Part shown: positions 23,571-31,061 of the stretch, piece after piece
Position numbering within the stretch: position 1 is the stretch's first letter
How the letters are laid out: each line of letters opens with the position of its first letter
The notes under the pieces: generated by a model
Database searches by the model: none
The model's input: the letters and a program-made list of their open reading frames with translations, nothing else
What the model was told of the DNA's origin: nothing
Translations under genes and position numbers: made by a program
Source of the DNA: Amycolatopsis thermophila
Lineage (GTDB): Bacteria > Actinomycetota > Actinomycetes > Mycobacteriales > Pseudonocardiaceae
Length of the DNA stretch: 64,000 bases
Assembly: GCF_030814215.1 (NCBI RefSeq)
Contig: NZ_JAUSUT010000001.1
Coordinates: forward strand, 3,658,001 to 3,722,000
Direction of reading: 5' to 3'

Positions 23571-24020
23571 TCATCCCCGGTCGAATACCCACCATCGCAG
23601 GAGCGCGAAGCGGAGGATCCCGCCCAGTCCGCTCGTCACCGCGAGTGCGACCGCCTGCAGGGTCGCCGACGGTTCCGCGGTGAACAAGTGCAATGACACC
23701 AGGACCAGCGACCCGTAGCCCGCGTAGAAGGCGAATGTGCCGACCGATTGCAGGTGCAGCCGAACGGGTGATGCGGAAATCCCGGCGAACGTCACGCGGC
23801 GCTGGAACTCGGTGTTGGCGATCGTGGTCAGCGCGATCGCGACGACGTTCGCCGTGAGGGCGCCCAGGAGCGGCCGCGCCCCGACGAAGAGCAGTTCCTG
23901 GAGCGCGGTCGTCAGGGCTCCGGCGACCACGTACCAGACGACCGGGTGGTGGTGCTCGGCCGGACGGCGGGAGTCGGCCGTCCGCCCCGGCGCCGGCCCG
24001 CTCATCCACGTCGCGGTCAT
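23571..24020 (-). CDS. GtrA family membrane protein
   Basis: The 149-residue protein has four transmembrane helices in the GtrA/DPMS3 fold (VVWYVVAGALTTALQELLFV, NVVAIALTTIANTEFQRRVTF, then two C-terminal helices). It ends in a typical LRWWVFDRG. GtrA proteins are thought to help flip or position polyprenyl-linked sugars for cell-wall glycosylation. I chose the ATG at 24020; upstream in-frame codons lack support. No glycosyltransferase is adjacent. Confidence 0.87.
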   Translation of the reverse strand: MTATWMSGPAPGRTADSRRPAEHHHPVVWYVVAGALTTALQELLFVGARPLLGALTANVVAIALTTIANTEFQRRVTFAGISASPVRLHLQSVGTFAFYAGYGSLVLVSLHLFTAEPSATLQAVALAVTSGLGGILRFALLRWWVFDRG

Positions 24021-24051
24021 ACCTCGAAATTTACCGACCCTCAGCAATCAT

Positions 24052-24064
24052 TTGTACTGTACAA
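24052..24064. promoter_or_regulatory. Perfect 13-bp palindrome in the GtrA/DUF5709 divergent region
   Basis: TTGTAC-T-GTACAA lies 31 nt upstream of the gtrA-family start and 20 nt from the SigB-like promoter of the DUF5709 gene. Its A+T-rich symmetry stands out in this DNA and fits a GntR or TetR operator. Confidence 0.45.
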
Positions 24065-24084
24065 GCACGTGAGCTTGATCTCGG

Positions 24085-24110
24085 GTTTGCCCGTTCGACG
24101 GCTCGGGTAT
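24085..24110 (+). promoter_or_regulatory. SigB/SigF-type stress promoter for the DUF5709 gene
   Basis: GTTT at 24085-24088 and GGGTAT at 24105-24110 are separated by 16 nt, matching the actinobacterial SigB-family consensus (GTTT, N14-17, GGGTAT). The predicted start point leaves a leader of about 27 nt before the ATG at 24144, with a GGTGAGGAGGA ribosome site. Confidence 0.65.
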
Positions 24111-24143
24111 CGCCACCGCAGCGACAGCAGGTGAGGAGGACCG

Positions 24144-24539
24144 ATGAGTGAGGCTCATGGCCATCCCGTCCCCGACGCGGCGGAGAGCGATCCGGCCGCG
24201 CTGAACAGCGCGGAGGACCTCGACGAGGACCGGTTGCGCGTCGACCCGCTCGAGGAGGGCGTCGAGCCGCCGGAGCGGTACCTGGCCTCCGACCGGCACG
24301 GCACGACCCCGAACGAGGTCCGCGAGGGCGAGAGTCTCGACCAGCGCCTGGCGGAGGAGCGGCCCGACGTCCGGCCGGAGGACGTCCCGGCCGACGAGGC
24401 GGACGCCCGGGACGACACGGGCCGGTACGGCCCCGACGCGGGCCAGAGCCTCGGTGACGCCGAGGACCAGATGGCGGACAACCCGCCGGGCTCGGTCCCG
24501 GACGCGATCCGCACCCCACCCGACGAAGACCCGGTGTGA
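24144..24539 (+). CDS. DUF5709 family protein
   Basis: Strongly acidic, probably disordered actinobacterial protein of 131 residues. The conserved order is the LNSAEDLDEDRLRVDPLEEG segment, then VEPPERYL, GESLDQRLAEE and a C-terminal PPDEDPV. Function is unknown. The SigB-like promoter upstream suggests induction in general stress, as reported for similar small acidic proteins. The ribosome site GAGGAGGA is strong. Confidence 0.85.
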   Translation: MSEAHGHPVPDAAESDPAALNSAEDLDEDRLRVDPLEEGVEPPERYLASDRHGTTPNEVREGESLDQRLAEERPDVRPEDVPADEADARDDTGRYGPDAGQSLGDAEDQMADNPPGSVPDAIRTPPDEDPV

Positions 24540-24672
24540 CCGCCATCACAGCAGGGGTGACCTGGTGAAACCCAGGGTGATCACCGATGACGGCTGGTGC
24601 TGGGCGGCACCGCGGGAAGTGTGCCCCTACGGTCGGAGGTACGAGTGCACGTGACGCGAAGGGACTGACACG

Positions 24673-24981
24673 ATGCTCGCATTGACCGATGCCGCCGCCG
24701 AGGCCATCAGCGCCCTGACGGCTCAGGAAGGCCAGACCGACAACGGTGGCCTGCGCTTCGCCGTGCAGGCCCAGCAGGACAGCGGGGCACAGCTGGCGCT
24801 GTCCGTCGCCCCGGCTCCCCAGGACGGGGACCAGGTCGTGGGTGCGGACGGGGGCGCGAAGGTGTTCCTGGAGCCGCAGGCCGCGATGTTCCTGGATGAC
24901 AAGGTGCTCGACGTCCAGCAGGACGAGCAGGGGCAGCTCAACTTCGCCGTCCTGCCGCAGCCGGACGCCCCGACCGCCTGA
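24673..24981 (+). CDS. HesB/IscA-like protein lacking cysteines
   Basis: The 102-residue protein has the A-type Fe-S carrier fold order: LALTDAAAEAISALTAQ, GGLRFAVQ, LALSVAPAPQDGDQVV and VFLEPQAAMFLDDKVLD. The three conserved cysteines of IscA/ErpA are absent, and the whole protein has no cysteine. It therefore cannot carry a cluster in the standard way. Such versions are common in actinobacteria and their role is unknown. A terminator hairpin follows 15 nt after the stop. Confidence 0.8.
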   Translation: MLALTDAAAEAISALTAQEGQTDNGGLRFAVQAQQDSGAQLALSVAPAPQDGDQVVGADGGAKVFLEPQAAMFLDDKVLDVQQDEQGQLNFAVLPQPDAPTA

Positions 24982-24996
24982 CCAACGACTTCCGCT

Positions 24997-25028
24997 GAGG
25001 GAGGGTGCCGGATCCGGCGCCCTCCCTC
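24997..25028. terminator. Bidirectional terminator between HesB-like and HAD genes
   Basis: A near-perfect 13-bp stem (GAGGGAGGGTGCC against GGCGCCCTCCCTC, with one G-T type mismatch) encloses GGATCC between two convergent stop codons. Confidence 0.78.
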
Positions 25029-25034
25029 AATGCG

Positions 25035-25727
25035 TCAGAAGTGCCGCAGCAGCTCCCGGAACGAGCCGAGCCGCAGCACCCGCTCGTCGGAGTCGTCGAG
25101 CTCGTCGTGCTCGAGGACCCAGGTGTGGGCGTTCGGGATGAACACCGCGTTCAGGCCGGCCGCCCGGGCGGGCCGGATGTCGGACTTCGGCGAGTTGCCG
25201 ATCATCCACGTCGACTCCGGCGCGAGCATCCGCGCCGACGCCAGGCCCCGGTACACCTCGACGTGCTTCTCCGGCACGATGTGCACCTCCTGGAAGTGCT
25301 GCGCCACACCGGAGGCGTCGATCTTGCGCTGCTGCTCCTCGCGGTCGCCCTTGGTCAGCAGCACCAGCTCGTGCCGCGTGCCCAGCTCGCCGAGCGTCTC
25401 CGCGACACCGGGGATCAGCTCGACCTCGTGGTGGATCAGCGCGGCGGCCAGCTCCTCGATGCGGGCGCGGTCGGCGGCCGTCGCGGGCCGCTCGTGCAGC
25501 TTCTCGAAGCACTCGGCGAGGCTGCGCAGGAACACCGCGGTGCCGTAGCCGTGGGTGACCGCGTTCGCCCGTTCGATGTCGTCCAGGATCCCGCGCACCG
25601 CGGCGCGGTCCAGGGTCGGATGGGCGATCCAGTCCAGGTAGTCGTCGATCACCCGCTCGAAGATGACGTTGTTCTCCCACAACGTGTCGTCGGCGTCGAG
25701 GATCAGGACCTGGCTGTCGAATCGCAC
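25035..25727 (-). CDS. HAD superfamily hydrolase (phosphatase)
   Basis: The 230-residue haloacid dehalogenase-fold phosphatase has nucleophile motif I DADDTLWE (Asp about 11 and 13), motif II LLTKGD, the motif III lysine in VPEKH and motif IV GNSPKSDIRPA. An alpha-helical C1 cap lies between motifs I and II. The NVIFERVIDDYLDW start is shared with actinobacterial putative phosphatases of unknown substrate. The start ATG lies 9 nt from the stop of the hydroxyacid dehydrogenase gene upstream, so they are co-transcribed. Confidence 0.87.
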   Translation of the reverse strand: MRFDSQVLILDADDTLWENNVIFERVIDDYLDWIAHPTLDRAAVRGILDDIERANAVTHGYGTAVFLRSLAECFEKLHERPATAADRARIEELAAALIHHEVELIPGVAETLGELGTRHELVLLTKGDREEQQRKIDASGVAQHFQEVHIVPEKHVEVYRGLASARMLAPESTWMIGNSPKSDIRPARAAGLNAVFIPNAHTWVLEHDELDDSDERVLRLGSFRELLRHF

Positions 25728-25736
25728 GCGCGAACC

Positions 25737-26711
25737 CTATGAGCCGCCGCCGGCCGGCCGCACCTCATTAATGGCCGCCTCGCCGGACAGCACCGCTTCC
25801 ACGTTCCGGGCCGCGAGCAGGGCCATCTCGGTTCGCGTCTCCACGGTCGCGGAGCCCAGGTGCGGGGTGACCACCACGTTGTCCATCTCCAGCAGGCGCG
25901 GCTCGACCTCGGGCTCCTTCTCGAACACGTCCAGCCCGGCGCCCGCGATCTCGCGACGCAGCAGCGCGTCCGCCAAAGCGGCCTCGTCCACAACCGGGCC
26001 GCGGGTGGTGTTGATCAGGAACGCGCTGTGCTTCATCGCGCCCAGCGCCTCGGCGTCGATCAGATGCCGGGTCTCCGGCGTGAGCGGGCAGTGCAGGGAG
26101 ACGACGTCGGCGCCGCTGAGCAGGTCCACGAACGGCAGGTAATCGGCCTGCAGTTCCGAAGCCACCTCCGGCTTCGCGCGGGACCGTCCGCTGTAGACGA
26201 TGTGCATGCCGAACGCGCGGGCGCGGCGGGCCATCGCCTGCCCGATCTGCCCCAGCCCGACGATGCCCAGCGTCTTGCCCTGCAGCCCGGAGCCGAGCAT
26301 GAACCCGAGGTGGAACGACCAGGGCCGGCGCGCCCGCAGCAGCCGCTCGCCCTCGCCGATGCGCCGGGTCACCGCGAGCAGCAGCCCGAACGCGAGGTCG
26401 GCGGTCGCGTCGGTCAGCACGCCCGGCGTGTTCGTCACGGTCACGCCGCGCGCCGCCAGCGCCGGGACGTCGACGTTGTCGTAGCCGACCGCGACGTTGG
26501 CCACCACCTTGAGCCGTGGCCCGGCCGCGTCGGCCACCGCGCCGTCGATGCGGTCGTGCAGCATGCTCACCACCGCGTCCGCGCCGCGCACCGCTTCGCG
26601 CAGCTCTTCAGGCGTGAGGGGCCGGTCCTCGTCGTTGACCCACACCTCGCCCGCTTCGCGGAGCACCACCATCGCCGCTTCCGGAACCCGCCGCGTCACC
26701 ACGATTCGCAT
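25737..26711 (-). CDS. D-2-hydroxyacid dehydrogenase (glyoxylate/hydroxypyruvate reductase type)
   Basis: NAD(P)-dependent reductase of glyoxylate, hydroxypyruvate or related 2-oxoacids, 324 residues. The Rossmann loop GLGQIGQAMARRA is near residue 152. Catalytic Arg lies in INTTRGPVVD, Glu in FEKEPEV and His in TPHLGSAT. The split catalytic domain (NVAVGYDNVD, GVTVTNTPGVLTDATADLA) matches GyaR/GhrB enzymes. It lies in a minus-strand operon between a 58-residue acidic protein and the HAD phosphatase. Confidence 0.9.
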   Translation of the reverse strand: MRIVVTRRVPEAAMVVLREAGEVWVNDEDRPLTPEELREAVRGADAVVSMLHDRIDGAVADAAGPRLKVVANVAVGYDNVDVPALAARGVTVTNTPGVLTDATADLAFGLLLAVTRRIGEGERLLRARRPWSFHLGFMLGSGLQGKTLGIVGLGQIGQAMARRARAFGMHIVYSGRSRAKPEVASELQADYLPFVDLLSGADVVSLHCPLTPETRHLIDAEALGAMKHSAFLINTTRGPVVDEAALADALLRREIAGAGLDVFEKEPEVEPRLLEMDNVVVTPHLGSATVETRTEMALLAARNVEAVLSGEAAINEVRPAGGGS

Positions 26712-26735
26712 GGGCTCAGCTTTCCACGCCGGACG

Positions 26736-26912
26736 TCATCCGGGGTCCATCCCGCCTGGACCGCCCTCACCTCCGGGGGCGGACTCGTCGCTGCCGACGT
26801 CGTCGCCGGTGGGGGCCTGGTCGCGATAGGTGGGTTCGGTGTGCTCGTCGCCGACGTCGGCGTCCTGCTGTTCGCTCTCGGCGGTCACCGGGTCGATTTC
26901 TGGTGAGTTCAT
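26736..26912 (-). CDS. Small acidic hypothetical protein (58 aa)
   Basis: A short frame from the ATG at 26912 (MNSPEIDPVTAESEQQDAD) to a stop at 26736. It has a AAAGGTGG ribosome site five bases upstream and lies 24 nt before the hydroxyacid dehydrogenase start. The product is acidic and low-complexity (Asp, Glu, Gly, Pro), probably disordered. No family is recognised. Its position as first gene of that operon and its clean ribosome site favour a real gene. Confidence 0.55.
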   Translation of the reverse strand: MNSPEIDPVTAESEQQDADVGDEHTEPTYRDQAPTGDDVGSDESAPGGEGGPGGMDPG

Positions 26913-26952
26913 GCATCCACCTTTCCTTGCGCCGCTCTCGTCGGCCAGCTAT

Positions 26953-26986
26953 GTTCATATGAAGAACTTGTGTGCGGAATGCGAAC
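26953..26986 (+). promoter_or_regulatory. Tandem IclR-like operator boxes upstream of pcaI
   Basis: GTTC-N7-GAAC at 26953-26967 (containing the perfect palindrome TTCATATGAA at 26954-26963) is followed by GTGC-N7-GAAC at 26972-26986. Both have the 15-bp spacing common in IclR-family operators. They lie 13-46 nt before the pcaI start, and an IclR gene ends this operon. Binding is inferred. Confidence 0.55.
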
Positions 26987-26998
26987 GGAAGCAGCTCA

Positions 26999-27817
26999 AT
27001 GGCCGAGATAACGTCACTGCGTGACGCCGTCGCCCAGCTGGTGCACGACGGCGACACGGTCGCCCTCGAAGGGTTCACCCACCTGATCCCGCACGCGGCG
27101 GGGCAGGAGATCATCCGCCAGCGGCGCCGGGACCTCACCCTGGTCCGGATGACGCCGGACATCGTCTACGACCAGCTCATCGGCGCCGGGTGCGCGAAGA
27201 AGCTGATCTTCTCGTGGGGCGGCAACCCCGGCGTGGGCTCGCTGCACCGGTTCCGCGACGCCGTCCAGAACTCGTGGCCGGTGCCGCTGGAGATCGAGGA
27301 GCACAGCCACGCCGGCATGGCCAACCGCTACGTCGCCGGCGCCTCCGGACTGCCGTTCGCGGTGCTGCGCGGCTACCGGGGCACCGACCTGCCCAAGCAC
27401 ACGGACACGATCAAGACGATCACCTGCCCGTTCACCGGTGAGGAGCTGGCCGCGGTGCCGGCCATCAACCCGGACGTCTCGATCATCCACGCGCAGCGGG
27501 CCGACCGCGCCGGAAACGTGCAGATGTGGGGCCTGGTCGGCGTGCAGAAGGAGGCCGTGCTGGCCGCCCGGCGCAGCCTGGTCACGGTCGAGGAGGTCGT
27601 CGACGAGCTGACCCCGGTGCCGGGTCAGGTCATCCTGCCGACCTGGGCCGTCACCGCGGTCGCGGAGGTCCCGGGCGGCGCACATCCGTCCTACGCGTCG
27701 GGGTACTCGGAACGCGACAACGAGTACTACGCGTATTGGGATTCCATTGGGCGGGAGAGGGACTCGTTCCAGCGCTGGCTGGAGGAGAAGGTGTTCACGA
27801 CGGAGGTGGCCCAGTGA
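26999..27817 (+). CDS. pcaI: 3-oxoadipate CoA-transferase subunit alpha
   Basis: Alpha subunit of the enzyme transferring CoA from succinyl-CoA to 3-oxoadipate, the penultimate step of the beta-ketoadipate pathway. The 272-residue CoA_trans domain shows DGDTVALEGFTHLIP, LIFSWGGNPGVGSLHRFRD and ATHADRAGNVQ-like INPDVSIIHAQRADRAGNVQ. The ATG at 26999 (MAEITS) has GGAAG seven bases upstream; a longer frame to 26972 would run through the operator boxes. It overlaps pcaJ by four bases. First gene of the pca operon. Confidence 0.93.
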   Translation: MAEITSLRDAVAQLVHDGDTVALEGFTHLIPHAAGQEIIRQRRRDLTLVRMTPDIVYDQLIGAGCAKKLIFSWGGNPGVGSLHRFRDAVQNSWPVPLEIEEHSHAGMANRYVAGASGLPFAVLRGYRGTDLPKHTDTIKTITCPFTGEELAAVPAINPDVSIIHAQRADRAGNVQMWGLVGVQKEAVLAARRSLVTVEEVVDELTPVPGQVILPTWAVTAVAEVPGGAHPSYASGYSERDNEYYAYWDSIGRERDSFQRWLEEKVFTTEVAQ

Positions 27818-28581
27818 CAGCGACGGTTGAGCGGACCTACACGTCCGACGAGATGATGTCGGTCGCCGCGGCCCGCGCCCTCTCCGGTGGCCAGCGGGTG
27901 TTCGTCGGCATCGGCCTGCCCTCCACCGCGGCCAACCTCGCGCGCCGCACCCATGCCGGGGACCTCGTCCTCATCTACGAGTCCGGCACCCTCGGCTCGA
28001 AGCCGACCCGGCTGCCCGCGTCGATCGGCGACGGCATCCTGGCCGACACCGCCGACGCCGTGATCAGCGTGCCGGAGGTGTTCAACTACTGGCTGCAGCC
28101 CGGCCGCATCGACGTCGGGTTCCTCGGCGCGGCCCAGCTGGACAAGTTCGGCAACATCAACACCACCGTCATCGGCACCGACTACGCCGACCCGAAGGTC
28201 CGCCTGCCGGGTGCCGGCGGCGCGCCGGAGATCGCCGCGAACTGCCACGAGGTCTACGTCGTGGTGCGGCAGAGCAAGCGCAGCTTCGTCGAGCAGGTCG
28301 ACTTCATCACCTCCTTCGGCCACGGCCGCGGCAAGGGCGACCGGGAGAAGCTGGGCCTGCCCGGTGCCGGCCCGACCCTGGTGATCACCGACCTCGGCGT
28401 GATGCGCCCGGACCCGGACACCGCCGAGCTGGTGCTGACCCAGATCCACGAGGGCGTCACCGTCGAGCAGGTGAAGGAGGCGACCGGCTGGGACCTCAAG
28501 GTCGCGCCGGACCTGACCACCACGCCCGCACCCACCGAGGCCGAGCTCACGGCCCTGCGCGAGTTGAAGGCGGCCAAGTGA
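27814..28581 (+). CDS. pcaJ: 3-oxoadipate CoA-transferase subunit beta
   Basis: Beta subunit of the same CoA-transferase, 255 residues. The active-site glutamate lies in LIYESGTLG, and the oxyanion region in VGFLGAAQLDKFGNINTT. The start is the GTG at 27814 sharing GTGA with the pcaI stop. Its C-terminus overlaps the pcaF start, so subunit production is coupled. Confidence 0.94.
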   Translation: MTATVERTYTSDEMMSVAAARALSGGQRVFVGIGLPSTAANLARRTHAGDLVLIYESGTLGSKPTRLPASIGDGILADTADAVISVPEVFNYWLQPGRIDVGFLGAAQLDKFGNINTTVIGTDYADPKVRLPGAGGAPEIAANCHEVYVVVRQSKRSFVEQVDFITSFGHGRGKGDREKLGLPGAGPTLVITDLGVMRPDPDTAELVLTQIHEGVTVEQVKEATGWDLKVAPDLTTTPAPTEAELTALRELKAAK

Positions 28582-29756
28582 TGAATGAGGCATTCGTTCT
28601 CGACGCCGTCCGGACCCCGTTCGGCCGCTACGGCGGTGCGCTGGCGAAGGTCCGCCCGGACGACCTCGCCGCGCACGTGCTGCGTGAGCTCGCCGCGCGC
28701 AACGACCTCGACCCGGCGGGAGTCGACGAGGTCGTGCTGGGCGACGCCAACCAGGCCGGTGAGGACAACCGCAACGTCGCGCGCATGGCCGCGCTGCTCG
28801 CCGGCTGGCCGACGTCGGTGCCGGGCACGACGGTGAACCGGCTGTGCGGTTCCGGTCTCGACGCCGTGATGCAGGCCAGCCGCACCATCGCCACCGGTGA
28901 CGCCTCCCTGGTCGTCGCGGGCGGCGTGGAGTCGATGACCCGCGCGCCGATGATCCTGCTCAAGCCGGAGAAGGCGTACTCGCCGGCCACGCAGACGCTG
29001 CACTCGAGCACGCTCGGCTGGCGCATGGTCAACCCGGAGATGCCCGAGCAGTGGACGATCTCGCTGGGCGAGAGCACCGAGCGGCTGGCCGAGAAGTACG
29101 GCATCAGCCGCGAGGCCCAGGACGAGTTCGCGCTGCGCAGCCACCAGAACGCGGCCAAGGCGTGGGACGCCGGCTTCTACGACGACCACGTGGTGCCCGT
29201 CCCCGGCACCGACCTGACCCGCGACGAGGGCATCCGCGCCGACTCGTCGCTGGAGACGCTGGGCAGGCTCAAGCCCGCGTTCCGCAAGAACGGCACCATC
29301 ACCGCGGGCAACGCCTCGCCGCTCAACGACGGCGCCTCCGCCGTCCTGCTGGGCGACCAGGCCGCGGCCGACCGGCTCGGCAAGACGCCGCTGGCCCGCA
29401 TCGCCGGCCGGGGCGCGGCGGGTGTCGACCCGGACGTGTTCGGCATCGGCCCGGTGCGGGCGGCGGAGATCGCGCTGGAGCGCGCCGGGATCGGCTGGGA
29501 GCAGCTGGCCGCGGTCGAGCTGAACGAGGCGTTCGCCGCGCAGTGCCTGTCCTGCTTCGCCGACTGGCCCAAGCTCGACCCGTCGATCGTCAACGTCAAC
29601 GGCGGCGCCATCGCGATCGGGCACCCGCTGGGCGCTTCGGGCGGGCGCATCCTCGCCTCGCTCGCCTACGAGCTGCGCCGCCGCGGCGGTGGCTACGGGC
29701 TGGCCGCGATCTGCATCGGCGTGGGCCAGGGCCTCGCGGTCGTGCTGGAAGCCTGA
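28581..29756 (+). CDS. pcaF: 3-oxoadipyl-CoA thiolase
   Basis: Thiolase cleaving 3-oxoadipyl-CoA with CoA into succinyl-CoA and acetyl-CoA. The acyl-accepting Cys is in NRLCGSGLDAV (about residue 90). The C-terminal catalytic residues are His in NGGAIAIGHPLGASG and Cys in AAICIGVGQG. Length of 391 residues is typical of the family. I took the ATG at 28581 overlapping the pcaJ stop (TGATG); a GTG three bases earlier is also possible. Confidence 0.93.
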   Translation: MNEAFVLDAVRTPFGRYGGALAKVRPDDLAAHVLRELAARNDLDPAGVDEVVLGDANQAGEDNRNVARMAALLAGWPTSVPGTTVNRLCGSGLDAVMQASRTIATGDASLVVAGGVESMTRAPMILLKPEKAYSPATQTLHSSTLGWRMVNPEMPEQWTISLGESTERLAEKYGISREAQDEFALRSHQNAAKAWDAGFYDDHVVPVPGTDLTRDEGIRADSSLETLGRLKPAFRKNGTITAGNASPLNDGASAVLLGDQAAADRLGKTPLARIAGRGAAGVDPDVFGIGPVRAAEIALERAGIGWEQLAAVELNEAFAAQCLSCFADWPKLDPSIVNVNGGAIAIGHPLGASGGRILASLAYELRRRGGGYGLAAICIGVGQGLAVVLEA

Positions 29757-29775
29757 GAAGAAAGGAAATCGTGCG

Positions 29776-30519
29776 ATGGCAGCACCGACGAGCAACAAGC
29801 TGATCCTGCCGAGGTACCGGCGGGACCCGGAGGGCACGCACCCACCCCTGGACTCGCCGGGCTACCGCTCGACCGCGCTGCGGCACCCGAAGCAGCCGCT
29901 CGTTCTGCTGCCGCAGATGCTCACGGAGGTGACCGGGCCGCTGCTCGGGCCCGGCCGCCTCGGTGAGCTCGACAACGACCTGACCCGCCAGCACGCCGAA
30001 GAGCCGCAGGGGCAGCGCATCCTGGTGCACGGACGGCTGCTCGACGGCGACGGCCGCGGCATCCCGAACTCGCTGATCGAGATCTGGCAGGCCAACGCGG
30101 GCGGCCGCTACCGGCACACCGGCGACAACTGGCCGGCCCCGCTCGACCCGAACTTCGACGGTGTCGGCCGCACGATCACCGACTCGGAAGGCCGCTACGA
30201 GTTCACCACCATCAAGCCGGGCGCCTACCCGTGGAAGAACCACGACAACGCCTGGCGCCCCGCGCACATCCACTTCTCCGTGTTCGGGCAGGCGTTCACG
30301 CAGCGCCTGGTGACCCAGATGTACTTCCCGGACGACCCGCTGTTCTTCCAGGACCCGATCTTCAACTCCATCCCGGACGAGAAGGCGCGGCAGCGGATGA
30401 TCTCGCGGTTCGACTACAGCCGCACGACCGACCACTGGGCGCTGGCGTTCGAGTTCGACATCGTGGTGCGCGGCCGTGAGATGTCCGTCTTCGAGAACGA
30501 GGAAGAGGAAGACGAATGA
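29776..30519 (+). CDS. pcaH: Protocatechuate 3,4-dioxygenase beta subunit
   Basis: Fe(III)-binding subunit of the intradiol ring-cleavage enzyme converting protocatechuate to 3-carboxy-cis,cis-muconate. The expected ligands are visible: Tyr in GGRYRHTGDNW, Tyr in PGAYPWKN, and two His in WRPAHIHFSVFG. The N-terminal YRSTALRHPKQPL segment is PcaH-specific. Length is 247 residues. The ATG at 29776 has GAAAGGA ten bases upstream. It shares ATGA with pcaG. Confidence 0.95.
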   Translation: MAAPTSNKLILPRYRRDPEGTHPPLDSPGYRSTALRHPKQPLVLLPQMLTEVTGPLLGPGRLGELDNDLTRQHAEEPQGQRILVHGRLLDGDGRGIPNSLIEIWQANAGGRYRHTGDNWPAPLDPNFDGVGRTITDSEGRYEFTTIKPGAYPWKNHDNAWRPAHIHFSVFGQAFTQRLVTQMYFPDDPLFFQDPIFNSIPDEKARQRMISRFDYSRTTDHWALAFEFDIVVRGREMSVFENEEEEDE

Positions 30520-31061
30520 CCACCCCTTCGCAGACCGTCGGCCCCTACCTCGCGATCGGCCTGCCCTGGGAGGACGGCCCGACCGTGGTGCCCGAGGGCA
30601 CGCCGGGCGCGGTGTGGATCCGGGGCGTCGTCACCGACGGCGAGGGCAACCCGATCCCGGACGCGATGATCGAGACCTGGCAGGCCGATCCGCGGGGCCG
30701 CTTCGACCACCCGGACGACCCGCGCGGCCGGGTTCCGGGGTTTCGCGGTTTCGGCCGCTGCCCGACCAAACCGGACGGCACCTACGAGATCCTGACCCTG
30801 CTGCCGGGCGCGATCCCGGGCGAGAACGGCGCGATGCAGGCGCCGCACATCGACGTGTCGGTGTTCGCGCGCGGGCTGCTGAACCGGGTCGTCACGCGGA
30901 TCTACTTCCCGGAGAACACCGAGGCCAACGCCGCGGACCCGGTGCTGAACTCGGTGCCGGAGGAGCGGCGCGGCACGCTGGTCGCGGACAAGACCGACGA
31001 CGGGTACCGCTTCGACGTGCGCCTTCAGGGTGGGGCTGAGACAGTGTTCTTCGATGTCTGA
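30516..31061 (+). CDS. pcaG: Protocatechuate 3,4-dioxygenase alpha subunit
   Basis: Structural partner of PcaH in the heteromeric dioxygenase, 181 residues with the same beta-sandwich fold but without the full iron-ligand set. It opens with TPSQTVGPYLAIGLPW, the usual PcaG start, and contains IETWQADPRGRF and APHIDVSVFARGLL. Start by ATGA overlap with pcaH, end by an 8-nt overlap with pcaB. Confidence 0.94.
   Translation: MTTPSQTVGPYLAIGLPWEDGPTVVPEGTPGAVWIRGVVTDGEGNPIPDAMIETWQADPRGRFDHPDDPRGRVPGFRGFGRCPTKPDGTYEILTLLPGAIPGENGAMQAPHIDVSVFARGLLNRVVTRIYFPENTEANAADPVLNSVPEERRGTLVADKTDDGYRFDVRLQGGAETVFFDV

Noticed and set aside
31030..31053. Upstream start for pcaB
   Set aside because: It adds residues not typical of the family. 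The ATG at 31054 with an 8-nt overlap of pcaG matches the spacing pattern of the operon.
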